This document shows, in pieces, positions 35,639 to 47,684 of a DNA stretch of 64,000 bases (positions within the stretch are counted from its first letter, which is position 1; each line of letters starts with the position of its first letter). The position numbers were made by a program, and so were the translations under genes. Location of the stretch: contig CADCSX010000006.1 in assembly GCA_902805475.1 (NCBI GenBank), positions 3,162,001-3,226,000 of the forward strand, in the 5' to 3' direction. Source of the stretch: Entonaema liquescens (Eukaryota > Ascomycota > Sordariomycetes > Xylariales > Xylariaceae). The notes under the pieces are model-generated. The model was not told the DNA's origin and searched no databases. It saw only the letters and a program-made list of their open reading frames with translations.

Positions 35639-38600
35639 ATTTCAACCATCACGTCCTCAACTTACTTCAACACTAACATAACGCGCAATTTTATTTGTAT
35701 ACGACTATACCAGACCTGACGATTTCCTTACGACTTGAATGATATTTTACGCTACTCGGATTATATGCATTTAAAGCATATCCCAGCCATGGATTTTCTT
35801 TTTCTTTCCCCTCTGCGAGAGTACAGTCCTCGCCCCTTTATACGTACCTGATGAGAGAAAAATATCTCACAAATTTCGCAATTTCATGAACTTCGTATGT
35901 TTTGGAGAATGACAGCTTGGAGACCAATTTTTATCAGAAGCTCGGGTGTATACCCCAGCAGAAGGAGATCCCTTCACACAAGACACTTTTCTTGATTTCC
36001 TTTTCTAATGAGTATCATGAAGGATGAATGATTGATGAGATAGCAAGAGTACCTTCTTGTTCGGATCCACGGTTACGACATGGCATATCTCTTGGCTAAC
36101 CTAAAGCAATATGAGATGATGATTGGCTACTAGCTACTTAGCTACGATTAGATCTAGGCGTCTTTGGCTCGGACTGAGCGAAAAAAAAGTACTGATGACG
36201 TGCCAACAGTCACGTGTTACAATTCTAGTTCGGTGGAGGGCAACCCCCTAATGGATAGATGATGTTGATAGAATCAACATGATCTATTATTATTTCAAAA
36301 TATCTTTCATGGAAATGACTTGTAGTCTGTGAACCCTTGTTAAGCAAATACTTTTGCATGTTCCCTGTGTATCATCAGTATCTAAAGCGTGGTCGTCGTT
36401 GTTACTTTCTTCAAGTCTCCATTACCACCATTTTCATTACGAAGGCATTCACGTTCCACTTGCATCAATATTATTTGCACTTAATAGGAAACGGTTTGAA
36501 GCCGTAATAAAGATGTCACAATGGAGTTACATGCCATACATGCTACATAACAGATAACACATATGCTTATGATGTTGCCAGCCTGTTGGTAAGAGTATAG
36601 TCGCCGCCCCTTAACCGCTTTTTACGTGATATAACAATTTGTCTTTAGCCTTTTCATCACACATTCCTGTCCAACCTTTCTAGCTCTGTCTCAAATAGCT
36701 CCGTCAGAGTTGCCTTGTTTTTTTCTTGCTAATTTTCCGTATTTACTAGGTCATTAGGTATCATGGGTCTGTCATAACCAAGGTCGCTAGTCCGTCGTCT
36801 TATATAGCTAGCCCCCTGCGAGCCTAAGTGATATGCCCAAGAACTCCTTCCTTATTCAAACATGATTTTACTATGCTCGATATGCTGTTTCCCATTGCCA
36901 TATCTTAGATAGTGATTTGTAGTAGATTTATCAATAGTACTAGGTAGAAGATATCGCAACACAGCTACAGCTACACCTAAGGGGGCAAGCACAAGCATAG
37001 GTAGCCTCCACAAAACGTAGGTAAGAACGATATATCTACCTACCTATGGTATCATAGCAACCACGGCCAAGTACAGTATCAATTAGAGAGTTGTAGCGGC
37101 CTTACTATACATGTACGTAGGTACATACCTACCTAATTACCACCCGCCTCGCCTTGTATGGTATCTACTGTACCTAGAGCCCGAGCGCGACTGCTGCTTG
37201 CCTTCCAAATGTACCTCAAATACCTGAGATACAAACTTCCTAAGCAGTTACTACGGTTAGATAATGTTCTTAATGGGAAAGAGCTGGCGTTCATACTTAC
37301 CCTAAGTGCCTTGAACTATTGGTCCGTGTCCCCAGTCTGGTGCGTACCTATATAAAGCTGAGGGTTTCCCTTCTTCTTTACATTTACATACATCTCTTAA
37401 AGCCAAACACTCGAAAAGGTACCCACACTTTATTACTACCTATATTTAGGTAAATATACAGTGACCTAAGGAAGCATTGAGAAAACACCCATATTACAAC
37501 ACGGGATACAAGCTTGCCCTAGGCTGGCCCGCCGATATTTACAGCTATAAGGTCTCTGCCATGGGGGTCACAATCATATAGGGCTAACCTTCTAACAATA
37601 TTCACTCAACGGACTATATCGACTCTTACCCCAGCCCCTATTGTCCTATACTATATTCTACTAGGTAAGCAGCTTAATTTCATAATCAGTGCCCTCAAAT
37701 TCTCCCAGCTCCTAGTATCATGCATCGCGGCATCACGTCATCACGGAGGCGCGAAGGACAAGAAATTCACCCATAAAGCTTGCTCACACCTAACCCAAAA
37801 ATACGGAAAACCAGACTATGAAACAGAATCTCACAAAGCAGGGTGTCGACGGTCGATGCCTAGACAGCTGGGACTCAACGAACGGGCCCAACGAAGTAAT
37901 CGTCGGGGTGTCAACAGACCTTCCCTAAAATTCACTATATAATACACATTCCCCCTCCATAACTAATTTGCATACACAGCCATGGAAGCTCTCTCCTTAG
38001 CCAACACTCCGCAATCATCTCTGCATAACCAAGTTCTTGCCCAGAGCCAGCAATATTGGAAGGCAGTACCCAACTTGGGATCTTACAATGTAAGTTAACG
38101 AGCCCTTTCCCCCTGATATCTTTCTCATCTCAGTGCCTACCATGTCGTTATATGTGCGGATGTTGGCACCTCTGACGAGACTTTCATGTGCTTCTTCTCA
38201 CTCGAGTCAAAGACTCACCTGGAAACACGATCGTTAACGATGCTAGGCCCATCATGTCCCACCCATGATGTTGACAAGGAAAGAAATTTGCTTTCAAACA
38301 ACAATTATTCCTATTAGGCAACGACACTTAAAGCTGTCTTTCTCGGTTGTGGTTATCAGCACTTGGAACAAAAATTTCATGCTCCGGCAATTCTTAGAGT
38401 CCTGTCTTCTTTAAGTCTCTTACACCTACTCTCGGCGTCAATCTATGTCATATTCTGCTCTTATCATTCGAACTACCAAGATGGCTACGGCAGATAACTA
38501 GGCAAAAACATCATGTCCTGCATTTCATAACTCCTACTAATTGTATTGGGAAAGATACCAAATACACTACGGACCGAAATATTACCTCGCCACAGCTACC

Positions 38601-41250
38601 GTCTAGGAATATCTATCGTCCAGGCGAGGTCATCACTCAAGAAAGGCTATTGCCTAGAGCGACTGTGGCGAAATAGCCCTAACTCGTCACAAATCCTTCA
38701 TAACACCCTTCAGTAAAAATAGTTATGACCAACCTACTGCTTCGACGTTTCTCTCCTATCTGTCAGGCCAAACCGCAAGAGATACCTTACACAATGGCAA
38801 CCACATTCAACACGCATATCAATAAGACCTAAGCATGTCTCAAAACTGTTCTAACGAGGCCCCGGCAAAAAAATCGAACCTCTGGATTCTCTATCTCTAT
38901 TTCTCAATTACGCAATTATTAAGGGATTTATCTTCATCATACCCCTGACTTTCCAGAGCGCCGGGTTCCTCGCGGGATCTATAAAGATATCCGTGCCCCT
39001 GAGGTAAGAGGCGAATGAAATACTTCCCATTGTCACTAAAGCTAACTTCTCGCAGGTGAATGATTCAAGACAGCTGAATAAATTTGTCGTCAAGATTAGG
39101 TCTCCATATTGGATCTCCTATAGGGGTGAATGAAGCCCCAACTCTTCTACGGACGTTCCCTCTCCAGCTGCAGGAGGCTAGTTTCATGCCCTATAATTGA
39201 CATGCATGCTATGGGACACCTCACAACTTAATAATGAGCAGGCCAGCCATCAACTCTCAGGGACCAGTTTCAGCCCAAATTCAGTCTAGGTCCTGTTGCC
39301 CCCTCCTCCCGAAAACCTGTCAACACCAGCTCGTCGTCACAATCCCCAGTCATATTGCTTAACTTCTATTATCAAGCCTGATCGGACAGTGGCTAAGTGT
39401 CAGAAGGGATTACGCCAACTATTTTATACTTAGCCCACGAACCAATCACGAGCCTGCCGTAAGCAAGACAGATCAAAGAAAGGCACACATATTAACTATT
39501 CATAAACAATTCTATTATAAAAGAGCTTGTCAGCGAGATGTGAGAAGCTTGCTGGATTCACGTATTCTGGCGGTCTCTTGCGCCACGCCCGTGGGGTATT
39601 GCACTACAACAACACGCAAATCGGGATGTACCTGGCTGGAAAAGAAGCTTAGTGACTACCTATAGACGGAAACAGAAATGGATTTTACGTCTAACAAAAA
39701 GCATCTTCCCAAAGCTGAGCGGCTCGAATCATAATACCTCGGACATTTCATATAATTGCTACAGAAACAATCAACTTTGACACTACATAGCAAGCACTAC
39801 TCTACAAAATATGTTATGGTCGCCTCTTGCACCTAAACTATGGCGGTTCGAAGATCCCTCAGACTACTCACAGAAATACTGAAGGATATTCATATTATTC
39901 TAACGGCTCAAGGACCACATTCCATTACCTTGTCCTCGAAGCAATTATGCGAATTATCGGGTGTTCTAACTATAGGCGTCCTACTTATCGACATTGCCGA
40001 TAACTTAACTATGGCTGTGTCTGTCTCTCAGTTCGAACCCCCCTATCATTGGGCACATCCGAAACTACATGATACAATATTTCCCGCTTCTACCAAACTC
40101 AAGGGAGCACGGGGCGCTTCAAATATAATTATCGAGAGGCGGATTTATTATAAGTCGACAGTATAGAACGAAAACCCATTACCGGGCATGGGAGGAATTA
40201 TAGTATCCTTTAGGAGATCCATGTATAAGTGAGTAGATTTCTTACCTTTATTATCCAGAGATAATGATGGGCAGGATACTAACCGGGCTTAATTATTACC
40301 TAGACTTCTCACTGCCCACGCCCTAATCAAGGCCTTATTGTTGTGCATAGCTCCGCCAACCAGCAATGGCCTGCTGGTCGTGATGGAACGATGGAGCGGG
40401 CAACAACATGTCCCCTGAAGGATCACAGGCAAAGCAAGGAAGTTTGCCCGAAACGATATAACAGAAGAAATTACTGTTGGACTATTTAAAAAGCCTATTA
40501 AACTTTGGGGAATCGTTGAGATGATTCGGCGTAAGAAACTACATGCTCTACTTCAATATCGCATTTACCAGCCAGTATTATTATGGCGGCCCTTATAAAA
40601 TTAATCCACCGACGATATAAGCGCTATCAGCATATCCATAAGCACAGGAAGAAATTACAACAAGTTCAAACATGTGCATTATAATTACAAATTATATACT
40701 AATAACCCCGTCGGATTTCATCTCCTTGGGTATGTGTACAAAAATACTGAGCTTCTTTGCCCAAATAAAGCAACAGTTTCTATCAGAGTAGTGGTTCTAT
40801 TCCCCGCAATCGCATAGCTTGGTTTATATCGCGTTAGACGAAGTTTGGGTTGTAAGCGATTGAATTTCCTGGGGCGAGGGAGTGGATTCGAATCTGTACC
40901 GTTCCTGGATAGTCTGGCTGGACCGAGATTTGGTACGATGATAGGTTTCTAGGTAGAACAATGAAAAGACCTAGTAATACCCATGGTAGCTTCCTTTATT
41001 TTGTATCGTCAAGTTTCACCTCGTAGTTTTCGGACGCAGTTGTTTCCCGAAACCGCGATAGCTTCCTCTTATTCTAATTCGACCATAATATTTCCCCATA
41101 TTGCGCATAAACTACTACCACGATGCTCGTATTGGTAGCTCCTCGGACTAGGCGTTGTCTTCTTCGGTTGTGTAAAAAGTACAGATGTTGATAAAATTAC
41201 AAAGGCGTTTCGTCGAAGCCGTGCTTGAGTGGTATTTCGACCACAAAGCC
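35639..41250. other. 5.6-kb gene-poor tract
   Basis: Only random short ORFs and AT-rich sequence. Clusters of ACCTACCTA/GTAGGTA words occur at 37010-37140 and 37430-37460. One exon-like element with its own promoter-like upstream sequence lies at 37982-38089. The 38100-40850 part has many stop codons in all frames and no recognisable domain. An open frame at 39840-40166 is not recognisable. The tract could be the promoter of a gene lost by decay, or ordinary intergenic DNA. Confidence 0.5.
37982..38089 (+). pseudogene. Orphan first-exon-like segment, gene remnant or unrecognised gene
   Basis: A TATATAAT box (about 37937-37944), a pyrimidine-rich stretch and a purine at -3 of the ATG precede 36 clean codons (starting MEALSLANTPQSS, containing QSQQYWKAVPNLGSYN). 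They end exactly at a GTAAGT donor (38090). The composition looks coding. The only nearby acceptor (about 38135) leads to a stop within 14 codons, and I could not assemble downstream exons. It is either the surviving start of a decayed gene or the first exon of a gene I do not recognise. Confidence 0.25.
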
Positions 41251-42248
41251 TTATGAGGTCTCTAAGTCGGATTCGGGTATCGTATCGCTACTCGGGGAAA
41301 CCATCCGTGACCCAAATCTCGAATCGCCTCGATCCGAATCTGACTCGACGCAGCCGTCTGTGTATGGTGATGGAACAAGAGGTGAGAGAGAAGCGGTATG
41401 AGGACACCGTCCTTGTCCAACCGTCGATCGGTGCGTGTGAAAGGAGCATTGGCGGAAACCGAATTGACGCTCTTCTCCGCGAAGGTTGTTGGAAGGAAGT
41501 CTTAATTGGGGGTTCTTGAACTGGCCTTCGAGCCCGGTTTGGGCCATTTTACGCGTGTGGTTGTTGTACTCGGCCCAGAAGTCAGGACATCGCTCGAAGA
41601 GGCGCTGTATGCTGTTCGACATTTCGGTCGTAACTACGCCTCCGAGCGTCCATGCCGTCATGGCTACGATCCACTTTCGTAGCCGACAGCTCTCTTGCGG
41701 ATCGCACGAAGTATAGACAAAGTCAATAAGTTTCGTACTGATATCCCAATTCCTCCGTAGGTAGACATCTTGTATAGCATCCATAGCACAGTCTTGTAAA
41801 GCAGGTATATCTATCTGGGCGGCGAATAAATGTAACTGGACTAGGTTGTTATGGAGCTCCGGGCAGGAGTGGTCGGCCTCAGCAGCGTCGATAAACTTGT
41901 CGAAGTTTTTTCGTTCGTTCAACCAGTATACGAATAATTCGAACATGGATGGTTCCTGATCTTCCACTATCACAATGATGTGAGCCTGGCCCTTTTCGAA
42001 TTCAACACGGGCGTTATCCATCCGGCGCCGGAAATAGTTGCATGATGGCAGGAGTTTTCTCGGGACTAGAAATTCCTGGCCATCCGAACCAACGAGTATT
42101 TTGACGATAGCTGGACCGGCAAGTCTAGACGAGGAGAGCGGTTAACGGACCATGTTCACTCACTCACTTACACAGATGAATATTTTGTGACTCACGAATT
42201 TAGAGAAGCGGCCGAAGCCCTTCTATCGGCGAATCTTCCTCTCAACAT
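41251..42248 (-). CDS. BTB/POZ-domain protein
   Basis: Exons 42248-42196 and 42124-41251, with a 71-nt intron (GTGAGT donor), give 308 residues. The BTB fold covers about residues 18-125: LAGPAIVKILVGSDGQEFLV, then PRKLLPSCNYFRRRMDN, then VEDQEPSMFELFVYWLN, HLFAAQIDIPALQDCAMDAI. The order, strand A1/helix A1 followed by the second half, is that of fungal BTB proteins, which often serve as protein-interaction adaptors, for example to Cullin-3. No second domain (kelch, MATH or zinc finger) is present. The C-terminal 100 residues are Ser/Asp-rich and look disordered. The first exon is short and an additional upstream exon cannot be excluded. Confidence 0.8.
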
Positions 42249-44470
42249 GTTTATTCTCTGTAGGAAGTCGACCAAATACCTAAAAGCACAAGATACGAAA
42301 TAGAGCGAATGACAGTATCACGACACACAAGGAGAAGAGAAGAATCAGCTCTTCGACTCGACACTTGCTAAACTAATCGAAGCTGAATTCTAGTTAGATA
42401 GGTTGACTTTGGTACGGATAAGTCTCGATCCGATAGATGTCTTGGCAGGGCCCCGAGGCGTTGGATGGTTCCTCAGAGTCCCGGTAGTGGAGCATTGACT
42501 CCTCGCTAAAAGCTTCAGACTACGAGAGCATCCCGCATTTTGCTAGTTACACACTACCGCATTGACAATGTCTGGACAGTTGCATCATGGCGACACTGCA
42601 GTATCACGGGACGAAACGCGGATAAGAAGTATTCGTCCCATGTTGAGCCCTGTGACGGGGGTGGAGAGCAAGGGGGGGCTGGTAACGATTTGCGACACGA
42701 TCACCGGTGGATTCGGAGGCAGCGGATCTGAGTGGCTGCTTCAGGTTCGGCCCCTGATGCGGGATAAGGGCCAGGATAGCCAGGATAGCGTTCCTACACG
42801 TGAGGTTCTAGTTCGGCTTGGATCACCGACCCCGTACTTGTCTCGAACTACAACTACATACCGTTAGCATCTCATCGTGAAAGGAAACTGACGATGGTTA
42901 TGCTCTGTGAGCAAGCGTGTTCAAGCGTGTTCCTGAGACGTTCTAGAAAAACCTGCGACTCTTCCGACAGCATAGCCTCTTTACCATCTAACGATAAGCA
43001 AACTAGGCATCGTCTAGTATGCAGGTATATCCGTACTTAGAGTAGATGGCCGTAGCTAGTTAGATATCTATCCGCATCCGGACGTCCTATGACAAATCGA
43101 GATCCGATTTTCTCTCACCCCACCTTCATAGATTTTCTTAGATTTTCTTAGATTTTCTTAGACACTCTGCGTCTCTGCGCGACTCTTGAGCGACTTGACA
43201 ATATTTTGGGAAATAGAGAAAATATGAACCCAAGAGGTTGATTGGTATTGATACCAGAGATGTCTCGGTAAACCGCCGCACCAAGGCATCATTTATACGA
43301 GACGTTCCCGAAGGAAGCATATTGCATATTTTAGTGCTACTCGGCGTTAAGGACCAGTAAGACAGCAACGAGAAGCGGAAACTACCGCAGCATTCTAATG
43401 GAGAATTCTACAACCCTGGCCACGAGATAATACTAAATAGTAATAAAGTCCATGTAAGTAGTGTATGTCAGACATATGCTGGACATATGTTAAGCGTGAG
43501 TAGGTGGAGACTGTCCCTGATTTGGGGATCTTGAAAGTGTTTAGGAGATATTTCGGCGACTATTGCGATTGGAGCGTAAAAAAAGAGAAGGGTAGTTTTT
43601 TTTTTTTAAGGCGTGGCGCACGTTCCTCCTGACTTTTGCCTTGCCTTCCAGCTTGTGTAGTACTTGCCTATGTAAAAAAAAAAAAAAAGTATCCGCTATG
43701 GCAATCGCAACTGTAACACAAGTTAACGTCATTAAGTTCCACTATATAATTCCGCTATTTGACTCAGTAAGGTTCCCGTTCTTGTCCCCGTTCTGGATAA
43801 TTGAGAACGGCACTTGCCTTAGCTGGCTGCTGCGCTTGCCTCTTGGCTGTTTAGACCTTCTTATTATTGTTATTAATACTACCTACCATGGGTAGGCACA
43901 TTGGGGCTTGTTATTAATATTATACTTACGCTAAAGTAATTACTCAGCAATTCCGGTGAAATACTGGAATATTTTCCATATTTCCATATTTCCATTACCA
44001 TAACCCCCCCAATTTGTCAACATGTCCCCGTCGTAACCCATCCATTATCCATACAAACGCCATTACACGCCATACTAAACTAGTTTCTAAATACACCGAT
44101 TGAGCGGCCATTATTTATTCCCTTTCTTCTACACAATTCTAAATGTCAGCATGATGGGCATGAGAGATGGGGTTCCCCGTTATTGCCTCCCGGGTTCCGC
44201 GGTCCCATGGTAATGTATATATATATGTAAAATAACTTCATCTCAACCAAATTGTCCAAAATCCAGCGACACATAGTACAAGTAACTAGCCGTATTACTC
44301 TCCAGTCTGATTACTTTCCCTTCGGCCCCTATTGAGCCGAGTTTGTAACACCCCTTTATCATCTCCGCAAAACACGCCAAGACTATTATCGATTCTCTTG
44401 GAGAGTCCAACTGCATATTTTCCACTACGTCGAAATCCTAGTTGATCCTTCCGAGTCGAATACGGATATC
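42249..44470. other. 2.2-kb intergenic region
   Basis: Divergent promoters of the BTB gene and the old yellow enzyme gene. It contains an unrecognised 101-codon frame (42562-42867), a triple GATTTTCTTA tandem (43131-43160), T-rich and A-rich runs at 43597-43688, and a TTTCCATA triple at 43973-43996. No gene convincingly supported. Confidence 0.5.
43131..43160. repeat. Three perfect copies of GATTTTCTTA
   Basis: Exact head-to-tail 10-bp triplicate in intergenic DNA. No function is evident. Confidence 0.8.
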
Positions 44471-45763
44471 ATGTCGTCCAATTTTCATAAGCCGGCCCCC
44501 AATGTCCCCTACTGGACTCCGGCCCAAGACCCTCCTGTCGGAACGGCCTTGGACCCGGCCTCAGCCCCGACGCTGTTCAAACCCATAAAAATTCGGGGTG
44601 TTGAGCTACAGAATCGATTCGTCGTTGCTCCTATGTGTCAATATAGTGCGGACGATGGACATGTTACTGATTGGCACTTTGCCCATTTATCTCAATTCAT
44701 AATTCACGGCACGCCCCTGACAATCATTGAAGCCACCAGTGTTACCCCTAATGGCCGCATTAGCCCTGATGATGTTGGTTTATGGAAAGACAGCCAGATC
44801 GCCGGCCTGAAGCGCATTGCCGACTTTGCTCACTCACAAGGCCAGAAGTTAGGTATTCAGCTTGCCCATGCCGGCCGTAAGGGTAGTACTCTCGCTCCTT
44901 GGCTTGTCACGGACGGTTCAGTAGGTGCTCTCGCCTCTCCTGAAGAGGGCGGCTGGGGAGACAACGTATGGGCACCTAGCGCTATCAAATACACGGATGG
45001 ATTCCCAGACCCCAAGGCTATGACGACCGAGGATATCAAGACTCTCGTGCAAGCATTCAAGGATGCAGCAAGGAGATCCGTCGAGGCTGGTATTGATGTC
45101 ATCGAGATTCATGGCGCTCACGGCTATCTCATAACTGAGTTCCTCTCCCCGCTCAGCAACAAGCGGACAGATAACTACGGCGGTAGCTTCGAAAACCGCA
45201 CTCGCCTACTCTTTGAGATCATCGAGGCGGTCCGCAGCGTCATCCCCGAGACCATGCCCTTGTTCGTACGTATCTCGGCTACCGAATGGATGGAGTGGTC
45301 CGGCGAACCGAGCTGGGACCTTGAGCAGAGCATTCGTCTAGCCAAGCTACTTCCCGCTGCCGGTGTCGACCTCCTCGACGTCAGCTCCGGTGGTAACAGC
45401 GATACTGCAAAGATCAATGTGCACCCGTACTACCAGATCGACCTCGCAGGCAAGGTTCGCGAGGCTATAAAGAAGGACAACTTGAACCTCCTTATTGGCG
45501 CCGTAGGACTAATCACAAACGCCGAGATGGCGCGCTCCATTGTCCAGGAGGGCAAGTCGTTAACGCAGGGCGCCACTGCTCACGATAGTGCTGAGGTTGC
45601 CGAGGAAGCGGGTCAGACCACGCAGGCGGACATTGTACTTGTCGCTCGACAGTACCTACGTGAACCGGAGTTCCCCCTGCGTGTCGCACACGAATTAGGT
45701 GTCGAGGTGAAGTGGCCTATCCAGTACTCTAGGGCACAGTGGCAAAAGGGCCAGAAGATCTAG
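44471..45763 (+). CDS. NADH:flavin oxidoreductase, old yellow enzyme (YqjM-like class III)
   Basis: An FMN-dependent ene-reductase that uses NAD(P)H to reduce activated C=C bonds. Intronless, 430 residues, one clean frame. Conserved elements in order: FKPIKIRGVELQNRFVVAPM with CQYSADDG (Cys and Tyr of the class III active site), LGIQLAHAGRKGS, EIHGAHGYLITEFLSPL, NKRTDNYGGSFENRTRL, FVRISATEW, and a C-terminal flavin-phosphate region (LLIGAVGLITNAEMA, DIVLVARQYLREPEFPLR). No signal peptide or membrane segment, so it is probably cytosolic. A 30-residue insertion-like acidic stretch (about 355-385, SLTQGATAHDSAEVAEEAG) lies between two flavin-binding motifs and is worth noting as longer than in the bacterial enzyme. 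The natural substrate is unknown; it may be detoxification. Confidence 0.95.
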   Translation: MSSNFHKPAPNVPYWTPAQDPPVGTALDPASAPTLFKPIKIRGVELQNRFVVAPMCQYSADDGHVTDWHFAHLSQFIIHGTPLTIIEATSVTPNGRISPDDVGLWKDSQIAGLKRIADFAHSQGQKLGIQLAHAGRKGSTLAPWLVTDGSVGALASPEEGGWGDNVWAPSAIKYTDGFPDPKAMTTEDIKTLVQAFKDAARRSVEAGIDVIEIHGAHGYLITEFLSPLSNKRTDNYGGSFENRTRLLFEIIEAVRSVIPETMPLFVRISATEWMEWSGEPSWDLEQSIRLAKLLPAAGVDLLDVSSGGNSDTAKINVHPYYQIDLAGKVREAIKKDNLNLLIGAVGLITNAEMARSIVQEGKSLTQGATAHDSAEVAEEAGQTTQADIVLVARQYLREPEFPLRVAHELGVEVKWPIQYSRAQWQKGQKI

Positions 45764-46055
45764 GGGGTTGATGGATCACGATATACATATTAATGCTTAT
45801 TATGGACAGCAAGGCGCATAATATAGACGGGGCATAACCTGACATGGCACCGGTGTTATGGGGGCGCAGCCCTTAAAGGCATGCCTACCGTTTTGATAGA
45901 ATAAATAAAGTTAAATCTGCAACTTCATTGTATTGATGCATATCAATCTACACACTAAACTCTTGACTCTTACCGCCATAACTCCGCCATCATCCTATAC
46001 GCCGCCCATTCATGCATAACCTTCGACTGCAAGGAATTGATTCATTGAGTCTTGA

Positions 46056-46306
46056 TCAAAATTTGGCTCCCGGTGGATACTTCTTGTCGTTTAACTCGAC
46101 CTTGGGCTCGCAGACACACCACTCTTCAGGCGGGATGTTGTCTAGGACAGAAGAGATATGGCTTCCGCAGCCGACCCACGTGGTTTTGTCTATGGAAGAG
46201 TCAGGTTCGACATAGGTCTTGTAGGCAGCTTATACCTAGATTTGATAAAATAATCATCGACAACGTCTGACTTACGGCAGGTGGTGCAGTTTGCCTTCAT
46301 ACACAT
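46056..46306 (-). CDS. Small conserved cysteine-rich fungal protein (54 aa)
   Basis: Two exons too short for ordinary ORF calling: 46306-46276 and 46189-46056, joined across an 86-nt intron with a GTAAGT donor and CATAG acceptor. The product starts MCMKANCTTCHKTTWVGCGS, followed by HISSVLDNIPPEEWCVCEPK, and ends PPGAKF. The pattern CxxC-H-K-T-T-W-x-G-C-G and EEWCxCEPK is one I recognise from small uncharacterised fungal proteins. The paired CxxC, GCG and CxC cysteines suggest zinc binding, but this is inference. No signal peptide. It lies alone between the old yellow enzyme and a 121-aa orphan. Confidence 0.75.
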
Positions 46307-47289
46307 CGTGACGAAATTGTTCGTGTCCGAAGGGAGTATGGTTGTTAGAGGTTAATATGAATTTGGGTAGTTATTGCTCTTTTTTCTTCAATTAGTTGAG
46401 AAGATGTTGCTTTAAGTAGGTTGGTAGATATAATAGATTGTTTGCTATAAATGCCGACGAGTTATCTAGGTATTTATGGGTCGACGCTAAGAGATCCCGA
46501 GGAGTTAACAGCCGAGGAATCGGCGACGACGCAAATGCCCGGGTGGTCGGCGAATATAAATTGCCAGCGCCCGCATGATCTAGTGAGTTTATCTATTAGC
46601 GCGCTGCTCCGATGCGCGCCCCTTTTTGTGTCTCGTGATAGATCGTTACGAATAGGAGCAGTGGTATATATCTGCAAGTTATATATGCCAAAGACATAAT
46701 GGAACTACCTACGTAAATAAAATATTCCTAAGCAATTCTTTACCATAAACCATCAGGGCGTATATTAGCTACTGGGTGTATAATTAAAGAGTCATGTACT
46801 AGTTAAAAGACTTCAATTCTATCAACTAAAAATATAAGGTAGCTACATATTTGAAATCAATATTGGAAATCGAATGCATTAAGGCAAGTAAAGCAAAATC
46901 AAGCCTCTATATTACTATATTCAATACTCAATTTATATAATACGTCCTAGTATTCTTAAATGTATCAAGAGCTTTTCATTAGTTATTCAAGTATTTCATG
47001 ATTAAGAGGGATAATATACCTCCAGAACTTGAGTGCCGTTCAAATTCTGGCTTATCGAAATTGCTATAACGTCGTTACCTTTGGATTAAGTAAGAATGAA
47101 CATTAGGTACTTTTAAGCACGATGACTCAATAATTCATGAGTATTGTCTCGGGTCTTTATATCACTAACTCTCTCTCTCAAGGAAAGAGTATTACCTATA
47201 AGTTATAAATCAAACTACCTAGTTAATTAATATTGAACAAATACTAGAGACAGGATTTTCATTACTAAACCCATTCAGTCTTATCCTAT
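46307..47289. other. AT-rich intergenic region
   Basis: About 1 kb; 46700-47280 is markedly AT-rich with many stops in all frames. No gene recognised. Confidence 0.6.
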
Positions 47290-47655
47290 TCAAGGCGCAA
47301 ATACTTCCTCCGCCATGATTCCAAAGTCACTCTCGCGCGGCTGGTGTTGATCCTTATACCAGTGCAACAGCGCAACAACATCCTCAAAGATCTCTGTCCC
47401 AAACTGGCCCATACACGCCACATATCGCCACGACCACTCACGATTCTCCCCCTGCTTCAGCCGGCTATACATAACATAACACGAACACTCATTCCCCCGC
47501 CCACTCCTTAGTCCTCCTGCTACATCGTACTCCGGGTCCTGCATATCGGCGGCCTCGATCTGCGGGATCATGGCGCTCATGGCGCGGTGGTTGGCGGTGC
47601 GGATGCGCTCGCGGTAGGTTGCGAGAGCGGCGAGGATGGCGGCTTCGGAGGGCAT
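47290..47655 (-). CDS. Hypothetical protein (121 aa)
   Basis: Single-exon frame with coding-like composition: an N-terminal helix (AILAALATYRERIRTANHRA), then EYDVAGGLRSGRGNECSCYV, WSWRYVACMGQFGTEIFEDV and ALLHWYKDQHQP. No known domain recognised. The frame is preceded by a GTG/CAC trinucleotide repeat (47656-47684). The ATG at 47655 directly follows that repeat, and no clear earlier in-frame start is visible. It may be a lineage-specific gene. Confidence 0.5.
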   Translation of the reverse strand: MPSEAAILAALATYRERIRTANHRAMSAMIPQIEAADMQDPEYDVAGGLRSGRGNECSCYVMYSRLKQGENREWSWRYVACMGQFGTEIFEDVVALLHWYKDQHQPRESDFGIMAEEVFAP

Positions 47656-47684
47656 CGTGGTGGTGGTGGTGGTGGTGGTGGTAG
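47656..47684. repeat. GTG/CAC trinucleotide repeat
   Basis: Nine consecutive trinucleotide units immediately upstream of the 121-codon ORF. In another frame it encodes a histidine run, which I treat as a coincidence. Confidence 0.8.

Noticed and set aside
40020..40050. tRNA-like GTTCGAACCCC word
   Set aside because: No matching stem or cloverleaf around it.
40870..40900. tRNA-like GATTCGAATC word
   Set aside because: Palindromic word only; no cloverleaf.
35639..41250. Degenerate transposon
   Set aside because: No terminal repeats, target-site duplications, transposase or reverse-transcriptase motifs could be seen; kept only as a gene desert.
41229..41519. 96-aa ORF antisense to the BTB gene
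   Set aside because: Shadow of the real gene on the opposite strand.
42562..42867. 101-aa ORF upstream of the BTB gene
   Set aside because: No domain, low-complexity glycine and threonine runs, and no other supporting signal.
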